Positions 49,405 to 61,145 are shown, counted from the first letter of the stretch. The stretch is DNA of 64,000 nucleotides from Leptothrix cholodnii SP-6 (GCF_000019785.1 NC_010524.1:3646001-3710000), one strand, 5' to 3'. Program-made: numbers and translations. Notes: generated from the letters alone by a model not told the origin.

Positions 49405-51423
49405 TCAACCGCCCCGGCAATCGAGCCACACCATCTGGTACGGCGCCAGGGTGAAACCGGTGCGCAGGTTGAACGCGGTCTGGCCGATCAGGTCGACCGC
49501 CGCGGCCGGCATGCCCAGCAGCACCGCCGCGTCGATCGCCTGCGGGTGTTCGCTGAAATTGCCGAGCACGAGGATGTTGCCGCCGCCGCCCTGGCCCTCG
49601 CCGCTGCGCAGATAACCGAGCACCGAGCGGTTGCGGGTCCAGAACGCATGCAGTCGGCCACCGGCCAGCGACGGCAGGTGCTGGCGCAGCGCGATCAGGT
49701 GTCGCAGTCCGGCGTAGATGCGGCCCGGCGCGGTGCTCGGGTCGTCGCGCTGGGCCGAGCGCGCCAGGTCGCGCACGGGGCGGTGCACCCAGCGGCTGTC
49801 GCCGCCGTGGCCGGGGTCGTCGGCCCAGTGCAGGTCGTTGAGCGCGCCGATCTCGTCGCCCAGGTAGATCAGCGGGATGCCGCCCGACGACAGCACCACG
49901 CCGTACAGCAGCAGCAGCCGCGCCACCGCGTGCGGGTCGCCCTGCTCCAGCCCGCACAGCGACGCCGCCGTGCCGCTGATGCGGCAGTCGCCGGTGGCCG
50001 GGTTGTCCTGGAACGGCACGCCGCGCGCGAAGCTGCCGGCAAAGCGGTTGACGTAGAAGCGGTTCAGGAAGGTGCGGTGGTCGAAGCCCTGGATGCCCAT
50101 CTGGATCGCATCCTCATCGGCAAAGGTCCAGCCGATGTCGTCGTGGCTGCGCACGTAGTTGACCCAGGCGGTGCCGTCGGGGATGTGGTGGCGCTGCTCC
50201 AGCGCCTTCTGCAGCATGTTGACCTCGCGCGTGGCCAGCGTGTTCCACAGCAGCGCCATCTGCAGCGGGTTGTACGAGATCTGGCACTCGGCCGGTTCGA
50301 TGTACTTGACCACGTCGTCCGGGTGCACGATGGCCTCGGACTTGAACAGCAGCGACGGTGCGGCGATGCGCGCCAGCGCGTTGTAGGCGCGCAGCAGGTG
50401 GTGCGCTTCGGGCAGGTTCTCGCAAGGCGTGCCCAGGCGCTTCCAGATGAACGCCACCGCGTCCATGCGCAGGAACTCGACGCCCAGGTTGGCGATGAAC
50501 AGCATCTCGCCGGCCATCGCGTTGAAGACCTCGGGGTTGCCGTAGTTGAGGTCCCACTGGTAGCTGTGGAAGGTGGTCCAGACCCAGCGGCCGTCCTCGA
50601 GCTGGCTGAAGGCGCCGGGGTGTTCGTCGGGGAAGATCTCGCGCACCGTGCGCTCGTAGGCGTCGGGCTGGGTGCGGTCCGGGAAGATGTAGAAGAACTC
50701 GCTGTAGAACGGATCCTTGGCGAGTGCGCCGCGGGCCCAGTCGTGTTCGTCGCTGGTGTGGTTGAAGACGAAGTCGAGCACCAGCGAGATGCCCTCCTCG
50801 CGCAGCCGTTGCGCCAGATGGCGCAGATCCTCGATGCGGCCCAGGCTCGGCTTGACCGCCCGGTAGCTGCTCACCGCATAGCCGCCGTCGCTGTGCGGCT
50901 CGGGGCACAGAAAAGGCGGCATCAGGTGCAGGTAGGTCAGCCCCAGTTCCTTGAAATAGGGGATGCTGGCCTCGATGCCTTTCAGGTCGCCGGCGAACAG
51001 GTCGACGTAGCAGACGCCGCCGAGCATGCGGTTCGAGTGGAACCATTGCGGATCGGCCTCGCGCGCCTGGTCGAGCGCCTTCAGCTCGGGCGAGCGTTCG
51101 CGCCAGGCGCTGAAGGCATTGCCCAGCAGCTTGATCAGAAAGGCTTCGAAGTCCGGCCGCGCGCCGTACAGCGGCGCCAGCTCGCGGCGCAGGTCGCCCA
51201 GATGCGCGCGCAGGCGGGCGTCGAATGCAGGCCATTGCGCATCGTCGCCGAGCTGTTCGCTCAGGGCCGCCCAGACGCGGCTCTGCTGCTCGTCGGATGC
51301 GGCCCAGGCCGGCACCGCGACGCGGGTCGTGGCGGGGACGGAACCGTCGATCTGAGCGCTGGCGGCGCGGCTGGCGAGTCGTGAAGAAGCGGGGGATGAG
51401 ACGGGAGATTTTCGAATGGCCAC
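49405..51423 (-). CDS. Amylosucrase (GH13 subfamily 4)
   Basis: 672 residues from GTG 51423, chosen because GAGGA lies about 7 bp upstream and no suitable ATG exists. The protein matches Neisseria-type amylosucrase: N-terminal helical domain, '[10 protein letters not shown]', catalytic nucleophile Asp in '[12 protein letters not shown]', acid/base Glu in '[10 protein letters not shown]', third Asp in 'VRSHDDIGW', and '[13 protein letters not shown]'. It transfers glucose from sucrose to a growing alpha-1,4-glucan, releasing fructose, without nucleotide sugar. The first ~35 residues are Ser/Ala-rich with little similarity. It lies between a GH13 glucosidase gene and glgB. Confidence 0.92.
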   Translation of the reverse strand: MAIRKSPVSSPASSRLASRAASAQIDGSVPATTRVAVPAWAASDEQQSRVWAALSEQLGDDAQWPAFDARLRAHLGDLRRELAPLYGARPDFEAFLIKLLGNAFSAWRERSPELKALDQAREADPQWFHSNRMLGGVCYVDLFAGDLKGIEASIPYFKELGLTYLHLMPPFLCPEPHSDGGYAVSSYRAVKPSLGRIEDLRHLAQRLREEGISLVLDFVFNHTSDEHDWARGALAKDPFYSEFFYIFPDRTQPDAYERTVREIFPDEHPGAFSQLEDGRWVWTTFHSYQWDLNYGNPEVFNAMAGEMLFIANLGVEFLRMDAVAFIWKRLGTPCENLPEAHHLLRAYNALARIAAPSLLFKSEAIVHPDDVVKYIEPAECQISYNPLQMALLWNTLATREVNMLQKALEQRHHIPDGTAWVNYVRSHDDIGWTFADEDAIQMGIQGFDHRTFLNRFYVNRFAGSFARGVPFQDNPATGDCRISGTAASLCGLEQGDPHAVARLLLLYGVVLSSGGIPLIYLGDEIGALNDLHWADDPGHGGDSRWVHRPVRDLARSAQRDDPSTAPGRIYAGLRHLIALRQHLPSLAGGRLHAFWTRNRSVLGYLRSGEGQGGGGNILVLGNFSEHPQAIDAAVLLGMPAAAVDLIGQTAFNLRTGFTLAPYQMVWLDCRGG

Positions 51424-51461
51424 GGTTCGTCCTCGGGGGTCCTGGTCGTCGTGCGATGGGG

Positions 51462-53174
51462 TCAGGCGCGCAGGCGGATCACGCGCGCCTCGTAGGGGCG
51501 CAGGCGCAAGGCGCGCAGGTCTTCGGTGCTCGCCGGCTCGGTCGGCACGGGGTAGTTGGCGATCATCAGCTCGGTGCCGCTGTGGAAGATGTCGGCCGGC
51601 AGCTCGAACACCGGCTGGCCGTGGCTGAAGTTGCACACCACCAGCAGGCGCTCGGCGCCGAGCGTGCGCGTGTAGGCGTAGATGTGCGGGTGCTCGGGCA
51701 GCAGCAGGTCGTAGCGGCCGTAGACCACGATCGGGTGCGCGTGGCGCAGCGCGATCAGGCGCCGGTAGTAATGGAACACCGAGTCCGGATCGGCCAGCGC
51801 CTGCTCGGCGTTGATCTGCGGGTAGTTCGGATTGAGCTTCAACCACGGCTTGCCGCCGGTGAAGCCGGCGTTCGGCCCGGCCGTCCACGGCATCGGCGTG
51901 CGCGCGTTGTCGCGGCCCTTGGCGTGGATCGAGGCCAGCACCTGCGCCGGGTCCTGCCCCCGCTCGGTGGTGGCCACCCGGTACATGTTGAGGATCTCGA
52001 TGTCCTGGTAGTCGTCGATGCGGGCGAACTTCACGTTCGTCATGCCGAGCTCTTCGCCCTGGTAGACGTAGGGCGTGCCCTGGTGCATGTGCAGCCAGGT
52101 GCCGAGCATCTTGGCCGACACCACGCGGAACTCGCCGTCATCCCCGAAGCGCGACACCGGCCGCGGCTGGTCGTGGTTGGACAGGTAGAGGCTGTTCCAG
52201 CCCTCGCCCGCCAGTTCGTCCTGCCAGCGCGACATGGTGCGCTTGAGGTCGCGCAGGTCGAGCGGTTTGAGATCCCACTTGCCGAGCGGTCCGCTGTCGA
52301 GGTCCATGTGCTCGAACTGGAACAGCATGTTGAGCGCGCCGCTGCGCTCGTTGCTGATCTCGCGGCCCTGCTGCGTGGTCGCCATCGGCGCCTCGCCGAC
52401 GGTGATGGTGTCGTAGTGGTCGAGCACCTCGGCCTTCATCTCGCGCAAGTATTCGAGCAGGCGCGGGCCGTTGCAGGTCAGCGCGAAACCGGGCTGCAGG
52501 AAACCCTCGCGCACCACCGGCGCGTCGGGCAGGCTGCCGTCGGCGCGCCAGGGCTTGGAGATCATGTTGATGACGTCCATGCGGAAGCCGTCGACGCCCT
52601 TGTCGAGCCAGAAGCGCATCAGCGCGTGCACCTCGGCGCGCACCTGCGGGTTCTCCCAGTTCAGGTCCGGCTGCTTCTTGCTGAACATGTGCAGGTAGTA
52701 CTCGCCGGTGGGCTCGTTCCACTCCCACACCGAGCCGTTGAAGGCGGCCTCCCAGTTCGTGGGCGGCGAGCCATCGGGCTTGGGGTCGCGCCAGATGAAG
52801 TAGTCGTGGTACGGGTTGTCGCGGCTCGTGCGCGCGGCCTGGAACCAGGCGTGTTCGTCCGAGCAGTGGTTGACCACCAGGTCCATCATCAGCTTGATGC
52901 CACGCTGGTGCATGCCGGCCAGCATGGTGTCGAAATCGGCCATCGTGCCGAACTCGGCCATGATGGCGCGGTAGTCGCTGATGTCGTAGCCGTTGTCGTC
53001 GTTGGGCGAGCGGTAGATCGGCGACAGCCACACCACGTCGACACCCAGCGTCTTCAGGTGATCGAGTTTCGCGGTGATGCCGTTGAGGTCGCCGATGCCG
53101 TCGCCGTCGCTGTCAGCGAAGCTGCGCGGGTAGATCTGGTAGACGACGCTTTCTTTCCACCATGCGTGCTTCAT
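51462..53174 (-). CDS. GH13 alpha-glucosidase / oligo-1,6-glucosidase (subfamily 31 type)
   Basis: 570 residues from ATG 53174 with an AGGAG site upstream. Begins '[20 protein letters not shown]' as in oligo-1,6-glucosidases; Ca-site-like '[12 protein letters not shown]'; nucleophile Asp in '[11 protein letters not shown]' near 200; acid/base Glu in 'TVGEAPMA' near 260; third Asp in '[14 protein letters not shown]' near 335; '[12 protein letters not shown]' near 415. No signal peptide. It cleaves imported maltose-, isomaltose- or sucrose-type disaccharides to glucose. Clearly more distant from the two tandem glucosidases at 54439-57780. Confidence 0.92.
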   Translation of the reverse strand: MKHAWWKESVVYQIYPRSFADSDGDGIGDLNGITAKLDHLKTLGVDVVWLSPIYRSPNDDNGYDISDYRAIMAEFGTMADFDTMLAGMHQRGIKLMMDLVVNHCSDEHAWFQAARTSRDNPYHDYFIWRDPKPDGSPPTNWEAAFNGSVWEWNEPTGEYYLHMFSKKQPDLNWENPQVRAEVHALMRFWLDKGVDGFRMDVINMISKPWRADGSLPDAPVVREGFLQPGFALTCNGPRLLEYLREMKAEVLDHYDTITVGEAPMATTQQGREISNERSGALNMLFQFEHMDLDSGPLGKWDLKPLDLRDLKRTMSRWQDELAGEGWNSLYLSNHDQPRPVSRFGDDGEFRVVSAKMLGTWLHMHQGTPYVYQGEELGMTNVKFARIDDYQDIEILNMYRVATTERGQDPAQVLASIHAKGRDNARTPMPWTAGPNAGFTGGKPWLKLNPNYPQINAEQALADPDSVFHYYRRLIALRHAHPIVVYGRYDLLLPEHPHIYAYTRTLGAERLLVVCNFSHGQPVFELPADIFHSGTELMIANYPVPTEPASTEDLRALRLRPYEARVIRLRA

Positions 53175-53247
53175 GGGGTGCTCCTGCAAGGGCGGCCGCT
53201 GGGCGCGACGGGTGTCGGGCGCAGGCGGCCCTGCGTTCGATGGGGGA

Positions 53248-54384
<1,137 letters not shown>

Positions 54385-54438
54385 GGCGTGCTCAGTGTGG
54401 TGGGCAAAAGGGAGGCGGCAGCGAGTCCGCGTGTGGGG

Positions 54439-56109
54439 TCAGGCCAGGCGGGCGAACAGCACGCCGTAGGGCTCGAAGCTGACGCGCCGGCCTTGCACCG
54501 CCGCGCCGCGCGCGCCGCTGTCGTGCAGGACTTCGGCGATGGTCTCGCCCGCGCTCAGGTCGAGCGTGGCCGGGGTGGCGCTGAGGTTGAAGGCGCACAG
54601 CAGCCGCTCGCCGCCGTGGCTTCGCACGTAGGCGAGCACCTGGTCGTCGATCGGCAGCAGCGTCAGGTCGCCCTTCATCAGCGCGGCCTGGCCACGCCGC
54701 CAGCCCAGCAGGTGGCGGTAGTGGTGCAGCAGCGCCGACGGGTCGGATTCCTGCGCGTTGACGGCCAGCGTGCGGTGGCTCTCCGACACCGGCAGCCACG
54801 GCTTGGCGTGATCCGCCACGCCGGCAAAGCCGAGGTCGGGCGCCGACGAATCCCAAGGGAACGGCGTGCGGCAGCCGTCGCGACCCTTGAACTCGGGCCA
54901 CATCGTGATGCCGTACGGATCCTGCAGGTCCTCGTAGGCGACCTCGGCTTCGGGCAGGCCGAGCTCGTCGCCCTGGTAGATGCACGAGGCGCCGCGCAGG
55001 CTCAGTTGCAGCGCAGGTGCGAGGCGCAGCAGGTTCGGATGCGGGTTCGGCCCGCCCCAGCGGGTGGCCAGGCGCTTGCAATCGTGGTTGGACAAGGCCC
55101 AGCAGGCCCAGCCCTGATCGGCGGTGGCGGCCACGCGCTCGAACTTGTCGACCACGCCGTGCACATAGGGCGCGTCGCAGCGGTCGGCCAGCAGGTCGAA
55201 GCAATAGCCCATGTGCAGCTTGTCGCCACCACTGCTGTACTGCGCCACCATCAGCATGCCCGACTCGTCGCCGATCTCGCCGACCATCATGGTGTCGGGG
55301 TACTGGTCGGTCAGTGCGCGCAGGCGCTGCAGAAAGCCCAATGCATCGGGCCGGCTGCGGTCGTACAGGTGCTGCTGCCAGGCGTAGGGGTTGCTCGCCG
55401 ACACCGTCGGGTTGCTGCCGTCGGGCTCGCCGGTGCCGGGGTTGCTGCGCAGCTGCGCGTCGTGGAAGCAGAAGTTGATGGCGTCGAGCCGGTAGCCGTC
55501 GACACCGAACTCGAGCCAGGCCTTGACCGAGGCGAGCAGCGCGTCCTGCACCTGCGGGTTGTGGAAGTTGAGATCGGGCTGACTGGCCAGGAAGTTGTGC
55601 AGGTAGTACTGCTTGCGCCGCGTGTCCCACTGCCACGAGCTGCCGCCGAAGACGCTCAGCCAGTTGTTGGGCGGGTTGCCGTCGTCGCGGGCGTCGGCCC
55701 ACACGTACCAGTCGGCCTTCGGGTTGTCGCGACTGCTGCGGCTCTCGACGAACCACGGGTGCTGGTCGCTACTGTGCGAGAGCACCTGGTCGATGATGAC
55801 CTTCAGGCCCAGCTCGTGCGCACGGTCGACCAGCACGCGGAAGTCGGAAAGCGTGCCGAACATCGGGTCGATGTCGTTGTAGTCGCTGACGTCGTAGCCG
55901 AAGTCCTTCATCGGGCTCTTGAAGATTGGCGACAGCCACACCGCATCGGCACCGAGCCGCGCGATGTGGTCGAGCCGGCGCGTGATGCCGGGCAGGTCGC
56001 CGATGCCGTCGCCGTTGCTGTCCTGATAGCTGCGCGGGTAGACCTGATAGATCACGCCGCTGCGCCACCAGCCGCTGTTGGGCGCCTTGGGTTGGATTGA
56101 ACTGCTCAT
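54439..56109 (-). CDS. GH13 alpha-glucosidase, tandem copy A
   Basis: 556 residues from ATG 56109. 'GVIYQVYPRSYQDSNGDGIGD' start, nucleophile Asp in 'GYRLDAINFCFHD' near 205, Glu in 'MMVGEIGDES' near 268 and Asp in 'LSNHDCKRLATRW' near 335; 'GYRLDxxNF' and 'HNFL' features are typical of proteobacterial AglA-type alpha-glucosidases. Cytoplasmic. It is strongly similar throughout to copy B encoded just upstream, so the pair arose by tandem duplication; differences near the active site (FCFHD against FYFHD) may tune specificity. Confidence 0.92.
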   Translation of the reverse strand: MSSSIQPKAPNSGWWRSGVIYQVYPRSYQDSNGDGIGDLPGITRRLDHIARLGADAVWLSPIFKSPMKDFGYDVSDYNDIDPMFGTLSDFRVLVDRAHELGLKVIIDQVLSHSSDQHPWFVESRSSRDNPKADWYVWADARDDGNPPNNWLSVFGGSSWQWDTRRKQYYLHNFLASQPDLNFHNPQVQDALLASVKAWLEFGVDGYRLDAINFCFHDAQLRSNPGTGEPDGSNPTVSASNPYAWQQHLYDRSRPDALGFLQRLRALTDQYPDTMMVGEIGDESGMLMVAQYSSGGDKLHMGYCFDLLADRCDAPYVHGVVDKFERVAATADQGWACWALSNHDCKRLATRWGGPNPHPNLLRLAPALQLSLRGASCIYQGDELGLPEAEVAYEDLQDPYGITMWPEFKGRDGCRTPFPWDSSAPDLGFAGVADHAKPWLPVSESHRTLAVNAQESDPSALLHHYRHLLGWRRGQAALMKGDLTLLPIDDQVLAYVRSHGGERLLCAFNLSATPATLDLSAGETIAEVLHDSGARGAAVQGRRVSFEPYGVLFARLA

Positions 56110-56136
56110 GTGTTGAATCGATGAATCGATGGAGGA

Positions 56137-57780
56137 TCAGACCAGCCGGGCGAACAGCACGCCCCAGGGATCGAAGCGGACCTGGCTGCCTTGCAGCGCC
56201 GCGCCCTGCGCGCCGCTGTCGCCGAGCACCGCGCTCACCACGCCGGCCGTCGTGGCGTCCCAGGTCACCGGCTGGTCGCTCAGGTTGAAGGCGCACAGCA
56301 CGCGCTCGCCTTGATGGCTGCGCAGGTAGGCGAGCACCTGCGGATGCACGCTCAGCAAGGTCATCTCGCCGTGGATCAGCGCCGGCACGCCGCGCCGCCA
56401 GCGCAGCAGCTGCTGGTAGTGGCTCAACAGCGATTGCGGATCGGCGCCCTGCACGTCGACCGCGAGCGCGCGATGGCTCTGTGCCACCGGCAGCCACGGC
56501 CTGGCGTTGACCGCCGCGCCGCCGAAACCGAGGTCGGCGGCCTTCGAGTCCCACGCCATCGGCGTGCGGCAGCCGTCGCGGCCCTTGTATTCGGGCCACA
56601 TCGTGATGCCGTACGGGTCCTGCAGATCCTCGAACGCCACGTCGGCTTCGGGCAGGCCGAGCTCGTCGCCCTGGTAGATGCAGGCGGTGCCACGCAGGCT
56701 CAGCTGAAGAGCCACTGCGGCGCGCAACAGGCCCATGCTCGGGTTGGCGCCGCCCCAGCGCGTGGCCACGCGCGGGATGTCGTGGTTGGTGATCGCCCAG
56801 CACGGCCAGCCGCTGCCCACCACCTGATTGAAGCGCGTGAACACGCCGTGCAGATACGGTGCGCCGTGCGGCTCGCCGAGCAGGTCGAAGCAGTACGCCA
56901 TGTGCAGCTTGTCACCGCCGCCGGTGTACTCGGCCACACGCGCCAGGCCGTCGTCATCGCCGATCTCGCCGACCATCGTGGTGTCGGGGTACTCGTCGAT
57001 CAGCGCGCGCAGGCGCTGCAGGAACGGCAGGTTCTCGGGTTGGCTTTTGTCGTGGTGGTGCCACTGCCAGGCATACGGGTTGACCGGGCTCACCGCCGGG
57101 TCGCTGCCGTCGGGCATGCCGCGGCCCGGGTTGTTGCGCAGCTGCCGGTCGTGGAAATAGAAGTTGACGACGTCGAGCCGGTAGCCGTCGACCCCGAACT
57201 CGCACCAGAACTTGACCGAGGCCAGCACCGCTTCCTGCACCTGCGGGCAATGGAAGTTGAGGTCGGGCTGGCTGGTCAGGAAGTTGTGCAGGTAGTACTG
57301 CCTGCGCCGCGTGTCCCATTGCCAGGCGCTGCCGCCGAAGATCGACAGCCAGTTGTTGGGCGGATTGCCGTCGTCGAGCGGATCGGCCCACACGTACCAG
57401 TCGGCCTTGTCATTGGTGCGGCTCGAACGGCTTTCGACGAACCACGGGTGCACATCGGCGGTGTGCGAATAGACCTGGTCGATCATGACCTTCAGGCCCA
57501 GCGCGTGCGCGCGGTCGACCAGCACCTTGAAGTCGGCCAGCGTGCCGAACATCGGGTCGACATCGTTGTAGTCGCTGATGTCGTAGCCGAAGTCCTTCAT
57601 CGGGCTCTTGAAGAACGGCGACAGCCAGATGCCGTCGGCGCCGAGAGCCGCGATGTGGTCGAGCCGCCGGGTGATGCCCGGCAGATCGCCGATGCCGTCG
57701 CCGTTGCTGTCCTGGTAGCTGCGCGGGTAGATCTGGTAGATCACCCCGCCGCGCCACCAGCCGTTGTTGGGCGCTTTCAT
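56137..57780 (-). CDS. GH13 alpha-glucosidase, tandem copy B
   Basis: 547 residues from ATG 57780, only 2 bp after the MalG-type permease stop. Same architecture as copy A: 'GYRLDVVNFYFHD', 'MVGEIGDDDG' and 'ITNHDIPRVATRW' hold the three catalytic carboxylates, and 'ACIYQGDELGLPEADVAFED' is shared almost exactly with copy A. It hydrolyses imported alpha-glucosides (maltose, trehalose, sucrose or isomaltose class). Tight coupling to the permease gene ties it to the importer. Confidence 0.92.
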   Translation of the reverse strand: MKAPNNGWWRGGVIYQIYPRSYQDSNGDGIGDLPGITRRLDHIAALGADGIWLSPFFKSPMKDFGYDISDYNDVDPMFGTLADFKVLVDRAHALGLKVMIDQVYSHTADVHPWFVESRSSRTNDKADWYVWADPLDDGNPPNNWLSIFGGSAWQWDTRRRQYYLHNFLTSQPDLNFHCPQVQEAVLASVKFWCEFGVDGYRLDVVNFYFHDRQLRNNPGRGMPDGSDPAVSPVNPYAWQWHHHDKSQPENLPFLQRLRALIDEYPDTTMVGEIGDDDGLARVAEYTGGGDKLHMAYCFDLLGEPHGAPYLHGVFTRFNQVVGSGWPCWAITNHDIPRVATRWGGANPSMGLLRAAVALQLSLRGTACIYQGDELGLPEADVAFEDLQDPYGITMWPEYKGRDGCRTPMAWDSKAADLGFGGAAVNARPWLPVAQSHRALAVDVQGADPQSLLSHYQQLLRWRRGVPALIHGEMTLLSVHPQVLAYLRSHQGERVLCAFNLSDQPVTWDATTAGVVSAVLGDSGAQGAALQGSQVRFDPWGVLFARLV

Positions 57781-57782
57781 GT

Positions 57783-58619
57783 TCAGCCCTTGATCGCGCC
57801 AGCGGTCAGGCCGGAGACGATCTTCTTCTGGAAGATCAGCACCAGCACCACCAGCGGCACGGTGACGATGACCGACGCGGCCATGATGCTGCCCCACGGC
57901 ACCTCGTACGCGGTGGCGCCGGTGATCAGCGAGATGCCGACCGGCACGGTGCGCTGGGTGTCGTCGGAGACGAAGGTCAGCGCGAACAGGAACTCGTTCC
58001 AGGCGCCGATGAAGGCCAGCAGCCCGGTCGAGACCAGCGCCGGCGCGAGCAGCGGCATGAAGACCTCGAAGATGATGCGCAGCGGGCCGCAGCCGTCCAT
58101 GATGGCGGCCTCTTCGAGCTCCTTGGGCAAGCCGCGCATGAAGGTGGTCAGGATCCAGACCGTGAACGGCAGCGTGAACAGCGTGTAGGGCACCACCAGG
58201 CCGATCGAGCGGTTGTACAGGCCGAGCGCCTGCATCAGCTCGAACATGCCCGACAGCACCGCCACCTGCGGGAACATCGACACCGCCAGGATCGCCAGCA
58301 GCAGCGCGCCCTTGCCCTTGAACTGGATGCGGCCCAGCGCATAGGCCGCAGTGATCGCCATCAGCATCGAGATCACCACCGTGACGGTGGCGACCAGCAC
58401 CGAGTTGGCCAACTGTCGGCCGAAGGGCTGGCGGCCCTCGAACAGCTGCACGTAGTTGCGAAACGTCGGCGCGTCCGGAATCAGGTTAGAGCTGAACAGC
58501 GCCGTGCCGCTCTTGAGCGACGTGGCCACCGTGTAGATGAAGGGATAGACCGACGCGATGACCACCAGCGCGGCCAGCAGGTAGAGGACAACGCTGCCCC
58601 AGAGCGGACGCTGATTCAT
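57783..58619 (-). CDS. ABC alpha-glucoside transporter permease (MalG type)
   Basis: 278 residues from ATG 58619. Six predicted helices and the EAA loop 'LEEAAIMDGCGPLRI' near 185; starts 'LWGSVVLYLLAALVV'. Its ATG overlaps the stop of the MalF-type gene (TGATG). It resembles ThuG/AglG-type permeases of trehalose/alpha-glucoside importers. Confidence 0.92.
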   Translation of the reverse strand: MNQRPLWGSVVLYLLAALVVIASVYPFIYTVATSLKSGTALFSSNLIPDAPTFRNYVQLFEGRQPFGRQLANSVLVATVTVVISMLMAITAAYALGRIQFKGKGALLLAILAVSMFPQVAVLSGMFELMQALGLYNRSIGLVVPYTLFTLPFTVWILTTFMRGLPKELEEAAIMDGCGPLRIIFEVFMPLLAPALVSTGLLAFIGAWNEFLFALTFVSDDTQRTVPVGISLITGATAYEVPWGSIMAASVIVTVPLVVLVLIFQKKIVSGLTAGAIKG

Positions 58620-59533
58620 CAGTTGGACTCCTCGTTGAGCTTGACGCGTGCCGCACGCATGAACAGCAGCGCCGACAGGAAGATGATGATCGTCAGCGAG
58701 GTCGACGCCGCCGAGCCGTAACCCAGGTTGCCGTTGTCGACCATCTCGCGGCGCACGAAGCCCGACATGCTGATGGTGCTGCCGCTGTTGGAGGTCAGCA
58801 CGAAGATCAGGTCGAAGATGCGCAGGGCGTCGAGCAGCCGGAAGATCACCGCCACCATCAGCGGGTGCTTGATCAGCGGCAGCGTCACCTTCCAGAACAC
58901 GCGCAGCGGATGCACGCCGTCGACACGCGCGGCCTCGTAGCAGTCCTTGGGCAGCGTCTGCAGGCCCGCGAGGATCAGCAGGGCCATGAAGGGCGTGGTC
59001 TTCCAGACGTCGACCGCCACCACCGTCCACAGCGCATAGTCCGGGTCCGCGGTGAAGGCGATCTTGGCGGAGATGATTCCCCAGTCGAGCAGGATCTGGT
59101 TGATCAGGCCGAACTGGTCATGCAGCATCCAGCCCCACATCTTGGCCGACACGATGGTCGGGATGGCCCAGGGCACCAGCACCGCGGTGCGCACCAACGC
59201 GCGACCCTTGAACTCCTGGTTCAGCAGCATCGCCACGCCCAGGCCGCACAGGGTCTCGAGGATCACCGAGACGATCGAGAACTTGTAGGTGTTCAGGATC
59301 GAGATGCCCCAGTCGCTGGCCCAGAAGCCCTCGACGTAGTTCGGGTTCGCGAACAGGCCGAATTCGCCGAAGTAGTTGCCAAAGCCCACGAAGGAGCTGG
59401 CCGTGATGTCGTTGATGTTGGTTTCAGTGAAGCTGAACCAGATCGAACGCCCGAGCGGCCAACCCGCCACCAGGACCATCAGGATCAGCATCGGCGCCAG
59501 GAAGGTCCAGGCAATGCGAGTGCGGTTTTTCAT
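58619..59533 (-). CDS. ABC alpha-glucoside transporter permease (MalF type)
   Basis: 304 residues, six predicted helices, EAA loop 'YEAARVDGVHPLRVFW' near 205. Starts 'AWTFLAPMLILMVLVAGWPL'. It pairs with the MalG-type permease, whose start overlaps its stop. Normal length, in contrast to the enlarged MalF-type protein at 21503. Confidence 0.93.
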   Translation of the reverse strand: MKNRTRIAWTFLAPMLILMVLVAGWPLGRSIWFSFTETNINDITASSFVGFGNYFGEFGLFANPNYVEGFWASDWGISILNTYKFSIVSVILETLCGLGVAMLLNQEFKGRALVRTAVLVPWAIPTIVSAKMWGWMLHDQFGLINQILLDWGIISAKIAFTADPDYALWTVVAVDVWKTTPFMALLILAGLQTLPKDCYEAARVDGVHPLRVFWKVTLPLIKHPLMVAVIFRLLDALRIFDLIFVLTSNSGSTISMSGFVRREMVDNGNLGYGSAASTSLTIIIFLSALLFMRAARVKLNEESN

Positions 59534-59630
59534 GGGATGCGCCCTGGAAAGCCAAGAAACAGGCGGGGCGCCACCATCGCGGCCGCCCCGCTACGGCCGC
59601 CACCCGGGCGGGCGGCCTGCCGTCTTCAGA

Positions 59631-60902
59631 TCACCACTTGGTGCGCTTGATCTGCTTGAGCTTGCCTTCGAGCTTCTTGACCGCGGCCGCGCCGGTGGTC
59701 TTCTTCTCGAGCACCTCGTGGGTGGCGTCCCAGAACGCGTTGGAGACTTCCGGGTACTTCAGGCCGGTGGCGGTGGCCGGACGGGCCACGGCGTTGGTGA
59801 AGACGTCGAGCAGCTCGACCATGAACGGGTTCGCCTTGGCGATGTCGGCGTCCTTGTAGAGGTCGGGGATGGTCGGGTTGTACGAACCACCGACGGCGCG
59901 CTTCTTCTGGATCTCCGGGCTGGTCATGTACATGGCCAGCGCGGCGGCCGCGTCGACGTTCTTGGAGTACTTCGACACCGCCAGCTGCCAGCCGCCCAGC
60001 GTGGCCGCCTTCTTGGCACCGGCGCCCGAACCGGCCGGCAGGGCTGCGACGCCGATCTTGCCCTTGATCGGGCTGTCGGCGGCCTGACCCAGCGACCAGG
60101 CGTAAGGCCAGTTGCGCATGAAGGCGGCATTGCCGTTCTGCCACACGCCGCGCGAGTCTTCCTCGCCGTAGTTCAGCACGCCGGCCGGGGCGATGGTGCC
60201 GATCCACGAAGCCGCGGTGTCGAGCGCCTTGGCCGCACCGGGGTTGTTGATGGTGATGTTGCCGGCCTTGTCGACGATCTCGCCGCCGCCGAAGCTCGCC
60301 ACCCACTCGAGCGCGTCGCAGGTCAGGCCTTCATAGGCCTTGGCCTGGAAGACGAAACCCTGGAAGTCGGCCTTGCCGGCCGCGCGCTCGCCGTCCTGGA
60401 TCTTCTTGGCCGCGGTGGCCATCTCTTCCCAGGTGCCCGGCGCCTTCAGGCCGTACTTCTCGACCAGGTCCTTGCGATAGAACAGCAGGCCGGCGTCGGT
60501 GAACCAGGGCATGCCCAGCAGCTTGCCGTCGACCGTGTTGTTGGCCACGATGGCCGGGAAGTGCTTGGCCTCGGCGCCCTTGCTGTACTTCTTCAGGTCG
60601 ACCAGGTGATCCTTGATCACGCCGGGCCAGACCACGTCGATCATGATCACGTCGAGGTCGGACGACTTGGCCGCGAACTGCTGGCGCAGCAGGGCCAGGT
60701 TGTCGGTCGTGCTGGCCGGGGACGAATACATCTTGACGGTGTGGCCGTTGGCCTTGCCCCAGTCCTCGGCGTACTTGCCGCAGAACTCGACGTCGGCAGC
60801 GTTGGAGCCGCACGAGATGGTGATCGTGGCGGCCTGGGCGCCGGCGATGCCACCGAAAGCCAGGGCGACCCCAGCGGCGATGTGCTTGAAATTGAACGAC
60901 AT
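59631..60902 (-). CDS. ABC alpha-glucoside transporter, periplasmic binding protein
   Basis: 423 residues from ATG 60902. Signal peptide 'AAGVALAFGGIAGAQAA' then a family 1 solute-binding protein ('DLDVIMIDVVWPGVIKDHL', 'GMPWFTDAGLLFYRKDL', 'RNWPYAWSLGQ'), similar to ThuE/trehalose-maltose binding proteins. First gene of the ten-gene operon running down to 43566. It is divergent from the glucokinase-RpiR gene across a 243-bp promoter carrying HexR-like and LacI-like sites. Confidence 0.92.
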   Translation of the reverse strand: MSFNFKHIAAGVALAFGGIAGAQAATITISCGSNAADVEFCGKYAEDWGKANGHTVKMYSSPASTTDNLALLRQQFAAKSSDLDVIMIDVVWPGVIKDHLVDLKKYSKGAEAKHFPAIVANNTVDGKLLGMPWFTDAGLLFYRKDLVEKYGLKAPGTWEEMATAAKKIQDGERAAGKADFQGFVFQAKAYEGLTCDALEWVASFGGGEIVDKAGNITINNPGAAKALDTAASWIGTIAPAGVLNYGEEDSRGVWQNGNAAFMRNWPYAWSLGQAADSPIKGKIGVAALPAGSGAGAKKAATLGGWQLAVSKYSKNVDAAAALAMYMTSPEIQKKRAVGGSYNPTIPDLYKDADIAKANPFMVELLDVFTNAVARPATATGLKYPEVSNAFWDATHEVLEKKTTGAAAVKKLEGKLKQIKRTKW

Positions 60903-60948
60903 GAGTATTTGTCTCCGCATTGGGTGGCGAAACCGGCCACGTCGTGAA

Positions 60949-60963
60949 TGTAATTTTCTTACA
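60949..60963. promoter_or_regulatory. HexR-like operator near the binding-protein gene
   Basis: TGTAATTTTCTTACA has 5-bp arms TGTAA/TTACA and fits the gamma-proteobacterial HexR consensus TGTARTTWWAYTACA with one mismatch. It lies 47 bp before the binding-protein start. Confidence 0.65.
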
Positions 60964-61049
60964 TGCCTTAAAAAATTAGGGTTAACACTGAATCTTGTTT
61001 GCAAGAAAGCACCGCGCTTCTGTAAATTTGTCTTGGACAAATACAAAAC

Positions 61050-61061
61050 GCAATCGATTGC
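61050..61061. promoter_or_regulatory. Perfect palindrome GCAATCGATTGC (LacI-family-like operator)
   Basis: A 12-bp perfect palindrome with central CG, in the pattern recognised by LacI-family regulators (GCAA..CG..TTGC). It lies between the two HexR-like sites in the shared promoter. The cognate regulator could be the LacI protein cut off at position 1 or one elsewhere. Confidence 0.5.
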
Positions 61062-61120
61062 ATCTCTTCCAGTGAAAACCCTGAGCACCAAAAGCATGAA
61101 TGATCACAATCCGGTTACAA

Positions 61121-61135
61121 CGTAATTTCATTACA
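61121..61135. promoter_or_regulatory. HexR-like operator directly upstream of the glucokinase-RpiR gene
   Basis: CGTAATTTCATTACA resembles the site at 60949-60963 and ends 10 bp before the start codon at 61146, a position suited to autorepression. Confidence 0.65.
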
Positions 61136-61145
61136 CTTTGATCCC

